This document shows positions 21,508 through 33,831 of a DNA stretch of 64,000 nt, piece by piece. The translations under genes and the position numbers were made by a program. Where the stretch lies: the NCBI GenBank assembly GCA_001931875.2, contig MSJH02000614.1, positions 170,455 to 234,454 on the forward strand. The letters run 5' to 3'. The DNA comes from Byssochlamys sp. IMV 00236 (lineage: Eukaryota > Ascomycota > Eurotiomycetes > Eurotiales > Thermoascaceae). Positions within the stretch are counted from its first letter, which is position 1. The number at the start of each line of letters is the position of its first letter. The notes beneath the pieces were generated by a model. That model was not told the DNA's origin. It saw only the letters and a list, made by a program, of their open reading frames with translations, and ran no database searches.

Positions 21508-23388
21508 ATGGAGAAGGACATTGGTTCCAAGGCGGAACCGACTACGACCGCCGACTACACCGCTCCTCCAGCATACGGCGACGTCAATGATGCTCGGCCT
21601 GGTTTGGGCAGAAGGATCATTGATAGCTTCAAGCGGGATCCGAATGCCCGTGTCGCGAAGTCAGGCACGCCAGGCGCAGATGGAAACGCCTACGATATCG
21701 AGACGGCTGCGGCCAACACGGCCAGCTCGCCTCTGCAGCGTCGTCTGAAGGGCCGTCACCTCCAGATGATTGCCATTGGTGGTTCGATCGGTATGCAAGA
21801 GATCTTCCATTGATTAGGATGGATAACTAATACCTGGCATCACAGGCACTGGTCTTTTCGTCGGCTCGGGATCCGTGTTGCAAACTGGAGGCCCTGCATC
21901 GGTCCTCATTGCTTATGCTCTGATTGGTGTGATGCTGTACTGCACGGTGCATGCTCTGGGAGAGATGGCTGTTCTGTTTCCCGTTGCCGGTTCCTTCTCC
22001 GCTTATTCGACTCGCTTTCTGGATCCCGCCTGGGGTTTCGCCATGGGTTGGAACTACGCCTTGCAGTGGCTGGTCGTCTTGCCTCTTGAGATTGTCGCTG
22101 CGTCCATGACCATCGACTACTGGGGCTCCCCAGTCAACAACGCCGCTTGGGTTTCTATCTTCTGGGTCCTGATCGTCTCCATCAACCTATTCGGTGTCCG
22201 CGGGTACGGTGAAGCTGAATTTGTCTTTTCCACCATCAAAGTCATTGCCGTGGTCGGTTTCATGTGAGTTGTTCCTCCCAAGGCTTCTCCCATTGAGGTT
22301 CATTCCGAGTTCTGACTGGCCTTAGTATTCTAGGTATTATCCTCAACTGCGGCGGCGGCCCCAAGGGCGGTTATATTGGCGGCAAGTACTGGCATGACCC
22401 TGGTGCTTTTCACAATGGCTTCAAGGGGCTTTGCAGTGTATTCACAAATGCAGCCTTTGCCTTCGCTGGTACGGAGCTGGTCGGTCTCGCGGCTGCTGAA
22501 GCAGCCAATCCCCGGAAGACATTGCCTACAGCCGTCAAGCAAGTATTCTGGCGTATCACGCTCTTCTACATTGTTTCTCTTTGTCTTGTCGGTCTTCTCG
22601 TCCCATATACCGACCCACGTCTCCTCGGTTCGTCCAATGTGGACGCTGCTGCATCGCCCTTCGTCATTGCCATCAAGAATGCTGGTATAGGCGGCCTGGA
22701 CTCCGTCATGAACGTGGTGATTATGATTGCTGTCCTCTCCGTGGGAAACTCATCTGTCTACGGCTCCTCGCGTACCTTGGCCGCCCTGGCTGAGCAAGGT
22801 CAGGCGCCGCGCTTCCTCGCCTACATTGATCGCCAGGGTCGCCCTATATTTGGAATCATTCTTTCGGCCGCCATCGGTCTTTTGTGCTTCCTGGCGGCAA
22901 CTCCCAAGCAGGAGGAGGCGTTTACTTGGATGATGGCACTTTCGGGTCTTTCTTCCATCCTCACGTGGGGTTCCATCTGCCTGGCTCATATCCGTTTCCG
23001 TAAAGGCTGGAAGACGCAAGGGCACAGTCTCAACGAACTGGCTTTCCGCTCGCAGGCCGGTCTTATCGGTTCCTGGATCGGGTTCATCTTCAACTTTCTT
23101 GTCCTCGTCGCCCAGTTCTGGACTGGTTTCGCACCGGTCGGCTACGGTGATTATACTGCTGGCGAGCTGGCAGAGAACTTCTTCGAGGTCGGTTATCTGT
23201 GTGTCCCTATTGTGATCGCGTGTTATGTCTACTACAAGATTCGCTGGAAGACGCCATTTATTCGCGCCAAGGATATGGATCTGAGTACTGGCCGTCGCGA
23301 ACTGGATATCCAGGCTCTCCTGATGGAGGAGCGCGCCGAGCAGGCTAACTGGCCGGCCTGGAAGAAGGTTTACAAGTTGTTCTGCTGA
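21508..23388 (+). CDS. Amino-acid permease of the yeast amino-acid transporter (YAT) family, GAP1-like
   Basis: A proton-coupled plasma-membrane amino-acid importer. Exons 21508-21790, 21846-22263 and 22326-23388 join to 587 residues. A soluble N terminus of about 85 residues leads into the first helix at LQMIAIGGSIGTGLFVGSG, the YAT signature. Hallmarks follow: PASVLIAYALIG, LGEMA, FAGTELVGLAAAEAANPRKTLP, and GNSSVYGSSRTLAALAEQGQAP. About twelve transmembrane helices can be counted. The C terminus ends WKKVYKLFC, resembling the general-permease tail. The intron in the first helix codon block (between SIG and TGLF) is common in this family. Substrate range cannot be told from sequence. The upstream region contains GATA and CCAAT elements, consistent with nitrogen control (inference). 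Confidence 0.9.
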
Positions 23389-25148
23389 AGTTGTATGGCT
23401 CGAGATTCCCCTTACCAGCGTGATTTCTTTTTCTCTATTATTCTTTTCCAATCAATACAGTTCTCATGTGTACAAAAGAATTTCTCTCCTGCTCTGGCTA
23501 TCTTTGTGATGTGGAAGACCCTGGATGGTAAGCTGCCGGCTAGTCGAGCAGTTTAACTTCTCTTGGTGGACTTTTGTTCTCAACCATAAAATGTTTCCTC
23601 TTTTCTTTCTTTTTATGCATGTACCTGGAGTATGTACAATAATAGGGTAGAAAAACAACATGATACTTCAGGCCCTCCAAGGAGGTGGCAAATCTTATTC
23701 CAATTATCCTATGAGTACCTAGTTTTCAGGTTCTAAGATCCATACCTAGCACAAACAGTGTATCTACAGGGGAATCTCCATCGGGCCCCATCTTCAGGAA
23801 TGCTACAAGACCCTACCATAGAGTAGTACCACAGAAGCTTTTCAGCCTGTTCTCATAGACATTGCTCCTCCAGCAGAGCGCGCGATCCACGCGATTCCAA
23901 ACACTGATCCGCGCCGTTTCAATCAACCAGTTATGTGTTTATGGTGAGTACCATAGAAACGACCGTTCAATCCACTGCCCATCACGAAGGGAGTGTGGCT
24001 GAGCTCAGTATCGAAGCAATCGAAGTTGGTATTATTATTTATTTTCCGGGACTCCAGGTCGAGGCCCTGGAGTTTGTTCTTGGCATGTTTGCCTTCTGTG
24101 GCTTGTTCAAGTAGTACGAATAAAATAAAATAAAATACGTACGGAGAATAACGTTCCGATAACTTACTCCGTACTTACTTACTGGACCGTACCATACTGT
24201 GGATAATGGTCTATACGGGGCACCGTAGAGAGCAAACAGCGGGTGGAGGTCCGCGTAAGTTACATTACATTCTGTAGCCAAAAATAGGGACGAGAGGGGG
24301 ACGCGACACATGGGACGGGGGTAATTTGATTACGTTAGTGCAAACCGAACCAAAACAGCTGCGTGGAATGGCTGGTAATGTTACAGTTCATTTTACCAGG
24401 TTTTTACAAACGGGCTGAAAAGAAAGCAGAAATGGCCGTTTCGTCTCCAACTGGGCTGAACGGGCGGTTGGCGCTTCCCAAAACTCCACTCAACCTCAAT
24501 CTAACTCTACTCTAGTTTCCAACAGTCTGGCTATTCTTGTCTCTCTTCTCCTGGGTTGCTGTTCCTTGGGACTCTTGTCTGTGATTTTTGCTTTCTTCAT
24601 TAGCCTGCGTTCTTTCGAATCAATACGCCATTGTCCCTGTTTCTACTTCACGAAACCTGGGAGATACGATCTTTCCTACTCGTTGTTCCCTGCGCTGTAA
24701 ATTGCGGGTTCTTTTCCTTTGCGGTTGGTTAAAGGTATTGTTACCTTGTTGAAACCTGTTGATTTTGCTGTTTAGCGCCGTCGCATACCACACGCAGCAG
24801 TACATATAGGGTATGCCTGCTCAACGACAACCGGTGCGACAATAAGATTCTGTGGAACGGATATAATTTACACCCCGAAGAGTTGCTGTTGGGTTTGTCT
24901 GGAAGGCAGTTTTCCCCTTCAGCGTTCACTGGTTGCGTGCCTGCGTGGTGGTGACCTATTCACCTAGCTGCGACACTTGCGTGTGAACCAGCCGCCGACA
25001 ACGTGTCTCGTGGCAGGGATTGTTCTTGGTGCATCATTTGCTCTACTCTCCTTGACGGCAGTTCACCTATAACACTGTCCTTTACCTCTTTGCGAAACAA
25101 CCTCGCTGTCTCCGCTCCTTTTCGTGTCTCGAGCTCTGATTCTCCGCG
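23389..25148. other. Intergenic: permease 3' UTR and RhoGAP promoter, with an inverted repeat
   Basis: TACGGAG at 24140-24146 faces TACTCCGTA at 24165-24173, making an imperfect inverted repeat of about 34 bp. A pyrimidine-rich, probably transcribed leader runs from about 24500 to the RhoGAP start. A 173-codon minus-strand open frame (24960-25481) overlaps the RhoGAP exons and is judged a shadow. Confidence 0.45.
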
Positions 25149-28039
25149 ATGCCTGGATTTGCGGACTCGTTCTGGACGCCCGACTACGCAAGTGGTCTGG
25201 GCGTCGTCTACGGGAAGCTCCAGCAGGGGATTGCGGAGAACAAGCAGATCCTTACCATTGCGACGATGCGAGCCGATGCGGAGGAACTGTACAGTAACAA
25301 GATTGGTGATATCGCACCTGCGGCGGATCGGATATCGAACGGGTTTGGCAAGGATGATGGGGCTAGCGTGAGGAAGGTTCGTTAATGAACCCCTACTTGG
25401 AGGACATTTGGAGTTGAATACTGACTTGGAGTGGGCGGTAGGCGTACGAGGGTGTTCGTGGTGAGATGGTCGAAGCGGCAAAGGCTCACCAGAAGATCGC
25501 GTCTAATATCCGAGAACTGGTGGTCGTCCCGTTCAGCCGCTGGTGCGACCAACACGAGGCCAGGGTCCAGATCTCGCACGACGAGCTGCAGGCGCGTATC
25601 AAGGAACACACCAAGCAGGCGGATCTGGTCAAGAAGCTGCGCAGTCAGTACTTCAACAAGTGTCGACTGGTGGAGGACCTGGAGGAGGAGAACAAGCTTG
25701 CGTTCCAGAGTCCGGACTCGAGCCCCAAGAACAAGCCGCCGACGATCGTTCTTCCCGATGAACAAACGGAGGAGCCCGAACCGATCGAGATTGGTGACCT
25801 TACGTACGGTCCGGATGAATTGAAGAAGCTCCTCACCCATATGCTTGAGAATATCCGGCTGGGAGAAACGAAGGTGCCCGTTGTGGGTACTTACCAGAAT
25901 ACGTCTACGGGCGTGGAGATCGTGGAATACCTCCAAAAGCACTTGAACGCAACTAGCATCAGCTATGCGGAGAGAATCGGGCAGGACTTGGTCGACAACG
26001 GGTTCCTGCGCCTGGTGGGCAACATGGGCAGCACTTTCGCAAACAGCTCCCGCATGAACTACCAGTGGCGGCCAAAGGTGTTCCAGATCACTGGGATCCC
26101 GGAGAAGAAGAAGCCTCTCGCGCGTGTCGCGTCTGCTGGATCCGTCGATAGCTCGTCGGAATCCCCGACTATCTCTGCCGTCTCAGAGATGCTGGCCGGC
26201 TGGAATCCACTGAATAACCCGTATGCCAACGAGACGCAATCTGAAAAGCTGCACCGGGAAGCCCGCGAGGCCGACGAACGCTACAAGGCGGCTGTGCAGA
26301 AGTTGGATCAGTTGCGATGCAGACTGGAAGAAGAGATCGTCGAGAATCTCCGTTTCATGGAGCGGTGCGAGCTGGACCGTCTAAAGGCGATCAAGTCTGT
26401 CGTTCTCGACTTTTCGGGTGCCATCAGCAATGTGATCCCCAGCTTGCAGAGCACTGTGGACCACATGATGCTGTTCCAGGAGACCATTCAGCCGCTGGGC
26501 GACCTGCGATATCTCCTGGAGAATTACCGGACCGGTAGCTTCGTTCCAAAGGTGCAAGCCTACGAGAACTACTATGGTTCTGTGGAGGGTAAGGACTCTG
26601 TTCTCTCCAGAGCAAAAGAAAAAAAAAACAAAATAAAAGGTCATGCTGAACTGACTGATTCTTGTAGATCAAGTGTTTGGCGTGGACTTGGAGGCCAGGG
26701 CCAGGGCTGACCGGAAGCGTGTTCCTATTCTTGTTACGACGATTTTGACTTTCCTTGACAACCGTAAGGATGGATTTCTTATCGTTTGAACTGGCCTGAT
26801 GCTAAACTTGAATTAGACTACCCGGACCTTGAAGGTGATGAGGCACGACGTGCCATCTGGCTTCACGACGTTCCTCTTGCGGCCACGCATCATCTTCGTA
26901 ATGCTCTGAATTACGCCAAAACCGATGCCCGTGAAGTGTTAGAGAAGTACGAGATACCCATTGTTGCGAGCGTTTTGAAATTGTATCTCCTTGAACTACC
27001 AGGTTTGTGTTCTCAATGCAAAGACAGTCCCCGCGTTGATACTGACATCTCTGCAGATTCCCTTGTTTCTTCCCAAGTATACGAGATAATCAAAACGATC
27101 TATTCCACTACTGCCCACGAGACCACCGAAGAAGGGCGGATCAAGGTCCTGCAGAGCACCCTTGGCCAGCTCCGTCTCAACAACATTGCCACGCTTGATG
27201 CGATCATGACTCATTTTACTCGTTTAATCGACCTGACCTCTGCTGATGAGGCATACGTTGCCGCGTTGGCTCAGACTCTGGCTCCCTGCATCCTGCGCCC
27301 TCGGATTGAGAGCAGCTTGACCATGAACGAGCGCCACAGCTATCGACTGATGAGGGACCTCTTTGCTCACAAGGATGCTATCTTCGACGAACTCAAGCGC
27401 CAGTCTAGCAGCCTGGGATTGGGAGCTGGAGGCCAGCCTCGTCTCCGGGCAATCAGCACGGATGAAAGCAACCGTCGGGCAGCCATGGAGGCCCGTAACC
27501 GTGCCATTGCCAACCGCAGCCGTGCGACTAGTCCGGCACCGGGGAGCCGACACCGTCGGGACCGCTCTACCGATGGATCTCGATCAACGAGATTCCCTAT
27601 CAACCTCAACAGCCCGAAGACCAAGACCAGACACAGCCTAGAAGTTCCGAGCAGCAACGAGTCTTCTCCTGCCGGGGACCGCAATCTCACCAAGCTACAG
27701 CACAACGTCGAAGAGGCCATCAACGGCGCCAGTTCCGAGTCTGCTAACTCTGAAACGACGTCTGCAGCAGCCAATTCCACCGAGACGGAAGCCACTAATG
27801 GATCTGACGACTCTCCCACCCCGACTCCTACTCCAGCCCCAGTCCCCAGCGGCACTGTTGAGGTCGAAAAGCGCGATTCTCTCACTCGCATCGCTGGTCG
27901 CGTTAGCCGCAAGCCAGGCCTCAGCCGCGGCAGCGTCACGAGTCTGGGTAGCGGCACCGGCAGCAACCGCAACAGCGTCGTCGAAGCATCTGAGCCTCTG
28001 AAACCAGTCACTCTTGAGGACAAGCCGATGGATGACTAG
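25149..28039 (+). CDS. F-BAR / DEP / RhoGAP protein, Rgd2-like
   Basis: A membrane-binding Rho-family GTPase regulator of polarity. Five exons (25149-25376, 25442-26588, 26668-26763, 26817-27002, 27057-28039) join to 879 residues. An F-BAR (FCH) module begins at SFWTPDYASGLGVVYGKL (about residue 7). Its two coiled-coil halves are interrupted by a DEP domain (about 215-300, around VGTYQNTSTGVEIVEYL). The RhoGAP domain spans about 460-645 (VFGVDLEAR...APCILRPR). A Ser/Thr/Pro-rich disordered tail follows. The order FCH-DEP-RhoGAP is that of yeast Rgd2 and fission-yeast Rga8. The usual GxFRxSG arginine-finger loop is replaced by RAIWLHDV, and the Arg of KxxLRxLP reads KLYLLELP, so catalysis may be atypical. 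The first intron starts GTTCGT. Confidence 0.88.
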
Positions 28040-29153
28040 ATCTCTTGCTTCTCAAGCAAGTGATGGCTGCAATGTAAATTTTAACTCAGGGGTGAGAAAT
28101 CTATGTATCTACGCGCTTGATGTACCTTAACCAACCTTCTACAACCCCATACACATGTATCTCCGTACGGTATGTACGCATGGCTTTGACGCGCAGGGAA
28201 CAAGAAAAAAACCACCTCAAACGAAGGAGAATACCAAAACAGCAGGCTTCTATCGCGAACTAGGAAACCTATCTCCCTTCCTGCTCAGCCTCTTTGTCTG
28301 CTCTTTGCTCTGTTATGTCAAGATTTCTTCTCCTTATTTGTCTTCTTTCTTTCATGTATTACCTTGGGGCAAATTCGATACCATACCATACCATTCCATT
28401 CTGGAGAAATCGATTCAGCGAATTGATTGATTGATTGATTGATACCATTTATTCATCTCCATCTCCATCATTATGTTCCTCGCCGCAAAATCCCGGAATG
28501 TTTAAAAACGCTTAGGGTCATCCACATGATATCTTTTTACTTGATACTGACCCTTGTTGTTGTTTTTTATTTTTATTTTTATTGTTTTTTGTGCGTTATT
28601 TCCTTTCCTCAAGTCATCTATTTATTTATTTCTTGTTGTGAATGTGAATACGTTTCAGCTTCAGTATCTAGCCTGCCTATAGTCTTGTTTCGGGCCTCGG
28701 GAGGTTCTATATTACTTAAGGCTAGGTAGAGGATAGTTAGGTCCGGCTGATTTGTTATGTTCTGCTATGTGTATGCTATGCTAAACTTTGGTCTGTTTAT
28801 ACTGTTATCCTGCAACTACCCGACTATGGTCCTTGAGTATAATACCTTCCATAGTGATACTGATTGAATTGGTATCTGTATCTGTATATGATGATTTGGC
28901 GCTACTCTCTAATGCTAGACATGTGAATGGTGACAACCTTTTCTCATCCGTGAACCAATGCGCTGGACAGAACCAGCCAGCTTATGCAAAACAAGACCGT
29001 ACACCGGCTAATGATAAATGCACATGAAAACGACAAAACTCCTTGACCCATGCAGATAATACAGTGTAGAAAGCGCTCGCGGAAACGAACGTCAAACAAT
29101 CCAAGACGCCGCGCTTCAATGTAGCAGTTGTACGAAACGACAACAAAAACAAA
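28040..29153. other. Convergent 3' region of the RhoGAP and CDC6 genes
   Basis: Low-complexity tracts include CCATA repeats near 28379-28398, a (ATTG)n run at about 28422-28442 and T-rich stretches at 28560-28640. No gene is seen. It should contain both 3' UTRs. Confidence 0.5.
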
Positions 29154-31198
29154 TTACAGGCCCTCCCCCGAAAGGAGAGCCCTGAGAATGCCTTCTCCGG
29201 GACCGGAGATATGAGTCTCGACCTCCTTCTGCGTAACAAAGCACGCGAGACCCTTCTCGTCGAGGGACTTGCTGGGAGTGGACGATCCGCTACCGCTCTT
29301 CGACGGGGTGCGCAGAATGCCTGAACCCGTAGGCACAGTGCCCCCGCGTCCACGGCCCTGGATCTCTCCAACGAGACCCATGGTTTCCAGACTGCTGATA
29401 ACATCCTTGAATTCAGTTCCTGTCAGGGGCTGCAGCACGTTGTCGTTACGACACAATGCGCAGTAGGTGTCGTATAGCTGCTTGATGGTGGGAGCACTCG
29501 CCCTGCTCTTTGTCGGAGTGCTGTAGACGTCTCCGTCACGACGCTTCCTATCCAGCGCAATCAGCGCACAGAGGGCCGCCTTCTGCTGTAGATTCAGCCC
29601 CTGTAGCCTCTGCGTCGTACCCTGTCCAAAAGCAGCTGAAGTGATACGGGCGATGTGGGCAATAGTGGCTCTCGGGGCCGTAAAAGGTGTGTATACGGCT
29701 GTTGAGGCTGCCTTCGAAGCTGCAGTCCTGGAAGGCGATGAGAGATTGAGGTTTTCCGCCAGAGCTGTCTTGGAAGGACTGTCAGGGACCGCATTCTGCT
29801 TGTCCAGTTTCTGCAGAGTCTCTTGCTCGATAACATCAATAGCACGCTTGATCAATTCGAAAGCTTTGCGCAGATCGCCCGTCTGCGATGCGACCTTCTT
29901 GGAGCACAGCTGGATAGCAGTGGGATGGAGGAAAGGGACGAAGTCTGAGCTGGAGTCCTGGTCATTAGGAAGCAATGATCGGAGACGGGTGGTGATCACG
30001 TTGGCAATCTGAGGTGCAGTGTAGGGCAAGAATGGAAGCATGCTCGGCTTCAGGTTCTTTGCCTTCAGACGCGGGAGGAAACGGTCCGTCAGATCCAGCG
30101 CATTCGCAATTCCAATGAGCATGAGGCACGAGCGGCTGTGCAGGGACCACTCAAACAACGAGTACAGCACTTCGGAATCGGTCGTCAAGAGATGGTCAAT
30201 TTCGTCCAAAGTCACCAAATACACAGTATCTGGCTTCTTCGTGGCGATAAACATGTCTTTCAGCCTGTCGGCCTCAGTCTTCTTGAAAACCTGCGAGTCA
30301 TCGCATAGATCGTCGACCAGCTTTCCGTACACGTCACGAGCACTTCGCATGCTAACACAGTTGACATGTGTGACTTTGACAGTCTTGCCAAGGTCCATGT
30401 CCTTGCACACTTCTTCCACCATCGCACTCTTTCCCGTGCCTGGAGGCCCGCTGACGTAGATGCAGCCTCCCCTTCGCTCGTCCACTCCATTCTGGATGAA
30501 CGAGGTCAATTGCTCGCGCTCTCTGTCTCGTCCAACAAGGCGACCCGGGCGTGCGCTTCGTGCAAACAACTGCCTCGCAGGAGTGTAGACCGTTTGGGTA
30601 GTAGCCGTCGGGGTAGAAAGATGGCGGGGTGTGCGAGGCGTGAGCGATCTTCCAGCGCCTACTTGCACTCTGTGTCGGGGAGTAACTGGGGGAGATTGTG
30701 CAAGTGCATCTCGATATCTGGCCGACTGCGGAGTCTTGAACCCGGTAGATCTGGGATTTTCTTCTATCATCCGGGTCAGTCGTTGCCCGGTCCATCTGCG
30801 ACTACGGACACGAGGACTTACCAGATACAGATTTGGCGGCAGAAACGTGGGAATCGTTCTTCTTGGGCGATAAGGGCTTTTCGTCAGAAACGGTATGTTT
30901 CGAGGGTACGTTACCGGCCGTTGAAGCCTTGACGTTAGGGTCGTTCTCCTGCTGCGGGCTGCAGTCCCTAGTGCGAGATCTGAGTTGGCGTGTCGACGAT
31001 ATAGATGGGTTGCCCACTTCCTCGAGAATTCGGGGTGCTCGCGTACGACGCTTGCTGGGCGAGCGCAACGGCAATGCTGGACAGGAAAGAGTCAGTGAGT
31101 GGAATGAAGAAAAAGGAAATATACGAGAGTAGACAGATACACCTACTTTCTGTTCCAATGGCGCTTCGTTGACGCTTTCCCAGGACCGTGGCTGCCAT
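29154..31198 (-). CDS. cdc6: CDC6/Cdc18 DNA replication licensing ATPase
   Basis: It loads MCM2-7 with ORC and Cdt1 at origins. Exons 31198-31147, 31076-30822 and 30763-29154 join to 638 residues. The N terminus is basic with CDK-type sites (RSPSK, TPRH, LTPRTPR). The AAA+ domain starts near LVGRDREREQL. Walker A is GPPGTGKS (208-215) and Walker B is TLDEID (287-292). Sensor 1 lies near LIGIANALDLTDRFLPRL, and sensor 2 near SQTGDLRKAFELIKRAID. A C-terminal winged helix (QLYDTYCALCRN...FKDVISSLETMGLV) separates it from ORC1, which would carry a BAH domain. The third exon acceptor is GATAG; nearer AG sites lead to stops. Two ACGCG cores upstream may be MBF sites. Confidence 0.92.
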
Positions 31199-32200
31199 TG
31201 TGCTTGTTGATCTGTGGTGGTGGTGAAAAGCGGCGAGAGCGATCTTGGATGAGGATGTACCTTTGAGAGCAGGCACGGGGGGGTATCCCCAGGGGGGGTA
31301 TCCGTGAGGCACGCGCGCCGCGTCCAAGTCGTTAAAGTGGCAGGAACGCGAAGCGCGTTGCGAGCCGACGCGAGGCAGGTCGTCCGAGGTCACGTGGGAC
31401 ACTCCGCGCGCTCCATCATCTGCTGCAGCTAGGAACGAAGGGCTTCGGTCTTTTTGACGGCTATGTACCTAATCATTTCCTATGATTTACACTTGGGCTC
31501 GGGATCAATTGACCTTATATTCAGGGGATTATGTATTACGAGTTCCCGTCTCCAGATGGTGCAGACGAGTGCCGTGGTACTGGTGAACTTAGTGTAGAGA
31601 CTTGTACATGTAGTTCAATTTTCTTCGGATTCCCTGATCGGGCTATATTGACACAAGCCACAGATCGTTACGGTAGACCGGAAAATCCTGTTATGCAGAT
31701 GATGCACAAGTTTTGTGCAGAACTGCAGGTTGGGCTTCTCTGGAACGCCGTAATTGTGCAGCTGGCATAATTGTCTTGGCGCCGGTTGGAGTTACCCATG
31801 GCCGGAGTCGGAAAATCCTATTATTCCTGCAGGTTCGCAGTACTGCGTCACTCTCCGCCAAGAGCAGATGACGATGTCCACACGGTGCCTGTCACCGCCA
31901 GCACTTGAATGCTGTACGACATGAAATTTTTTTGAACGCCATCTTTTGTTGGATCTTTGCCGGTTCCTCAAACAGATTTACAGAATTCGTATCCGTTTTC
32001 CCGAGATCCGTCCACTACCTCCGCTATATTGTTGCATCCCACCCATAGTTTGCAGCTGTTTGCATCTTCGACTCGCCGCTACAGTATCCACCACCACATA
32101 TCGACACTGTTGTTTAAATTTCCCCGCGCCGCAGAACAGGACGTCTTGATTATTTTGACTAATCACCCACGCACGAGTCTATCCTTATCTGACACCCACG
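31199..32200. promoter_or_regulatory. Divergent promoter CDC6 / UBX protein
   Basis: This 1.0 kb lies between divergent starts. ACGCG cores occur at 31346-31350 and 31368-31372, and a CACGTG near 31392. ACGCG is the core of MBF sites that drive cdc18 in fission yeast; use here is inference. No gene is seen. Confidence 0.4.
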
Positions 32201-33831
32201 ATGGATGACGACGTGGTGGCTCAGTTCACCGAGATCACGGGCTCGTCTCCAAAGCTGGCGTCTCAGTACCTTGAGCTGGCCGATTTCAACCTTGAGCAGG
32301 CGATACAGCTCTTCTTTGAAAACGGAGGGGCGGAAATCGGGGAACAGCCTTCTGCAGAGCCCCAACGACCTTCTCGGCGGGCAGGCTATGAGGATGAGTC
32401 CGGAGTAGTCCATATTGACTCCGATGACGACGTGCAAGAAATACGATCGTCTTCAGTTCGACCGGGTGCGTCAGGTGCCGCTGGAGGCGTATTTGAAGAT
32501 GATGCTGCTATGGCCCGACGGTTACAGGAGGAGCTATACTCAGGTTCCGGTGCAGACAGCTCGGATGGTGTGCGGGCTCCCATGGCAAGAACGACCGAGC
32601 GACTGGTCGGACCGGAGACGGATGTCTACGATGATAACGACATGCACAGCGCTATTCTGAGCCAGCTGCGCACCAGGCAATCAAGAAGCAGTCCGTGAAA
32701 CCATCTCCGACTAACTCCACTGACAAATGCTGACCTTTTGTCCTCTTTCTAGATCGACCGGGGATATTCAACCAGAGAGATACTTCATCTATCTGGGTCG
32801 GTGGGAGCTCGGATGCTTCGCACCGTGCGAGTCTCGCAGCAGCGACTGGTGGTGCGTCAGAGGCGTCTTCAAAATCCAACATGCTTGCGGAGATGTACCG
32901 TCCTCCGTTCGAGTTGATGTCGAGACTCCCTTGGGATCTTGCCCGTGAAGAGGGACGCGAAAATGAGAAATGGATACTAGTGAATATCCAGGATCCCTCC
33001 ATCTTTGATTGCCAGGTATTGAATCGAGACCTGTGGAAGGATCCCGCAATCATGGAGACGGTCAAGGAGCATTTTATTTTTCTACAGTACTCCAAGGATG
33101 ACCCGCGAGCTGCTCCCTATCTACAGTACTATTTCCACGGCCACGATGTCTCCGACAACTATCCTCATATCGCTATCGTCGACCCCCGAACCGGCGAGCA
33201 AGTGAAGGTCTGGTCGGGACCGCCTGTAGTTAAGGCAGCCGACTTTCTCATGCAGCTCCATGAGTTCCTCGACCGATACAGTCTAAAGCAAAACGTGCGT
33301 AACCCTGTTGCCAAGCGGAAACCCGAGAAAGAGAAGACGATCGACGCGATGACAGAGGAAGAGATGATGGAGATGGCTCTTCGAAACAGTCTTGGCAGCG
33401 GAGAACCTGTCAGGAAGGTGGAGGACCCGGATGAGCTGACCAAGGGTGAGGGAGATGTTGAAGGCAAAGGCAAAGGTCGGGCCGTCGAAGAGGACGAAGA
33501 TATGGAGGAGGCCGAAGAGGAGGCCGCTGCGTCGCCTTTCTACTCCATTCCCTCGGACCGTCCTCACGTGGAGCCACCGGCTGACCCTGCTACAACGACG
33601 CGCATTCAATTCCGCCACCCATCTGGTCGAGTCATCCGTAGGTTCGCTTTGTCTGATCCTGTACAGCGAATTTACGAGTGGCTTAAAGCCGATCCACCGC
33701 TGAAGGAGAAGGCGGGCGTGGAGTTTGAACTGAACGCGATGGGTCAAAACTTGATCGAGCAGCTGGACGCCACCATCGCAGATGCTGGCTTGAAGAACGG
33801 AACAGTCATGATCCAGTATATTGAGGATTGA
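32201..33831 (+). CDS. UBA-UAS-UBX domain Cdc48/p97 cofactor (UBXN7/Ubx5-like)
   Basis: It links ubiquitinated clients to Cdc48. Exons 32201-32690 and 32753-33831 join to 522 residues. The UBA-like domain is residues 1-45 (VAQFTEITGSSPKLASQYL). A low-complexity acidic segment follows with AMARRLQEELY, then GIFNQ before the UAS thioredoxin-like domain (about 225-370; ILVNIQDPSIFDCQVLNRDLW and HIAIVDPRTGEQVKVW). A UIM-like stretch is TEEEMMEMALRNSL. The C-terminal UBX domain (about 440-522) starts TTRIQFRHPSGRVIRRF. The frame across the intron (donor GTCCGT) is fixed by RPGIFNQ. This domain order matches yeast Ubx5 and human UBXN7, which act with Cdc48-Ufd1-Npl4 on chromatin and cullin substrates. 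Confidence 0.9.

Noticed and set aside
30352..30932. Overlapping frames within CDC6 (both strands)
   Set aside because: Shadows of the CDC6 exon 3 coding frame, which carries the Walker motifs.
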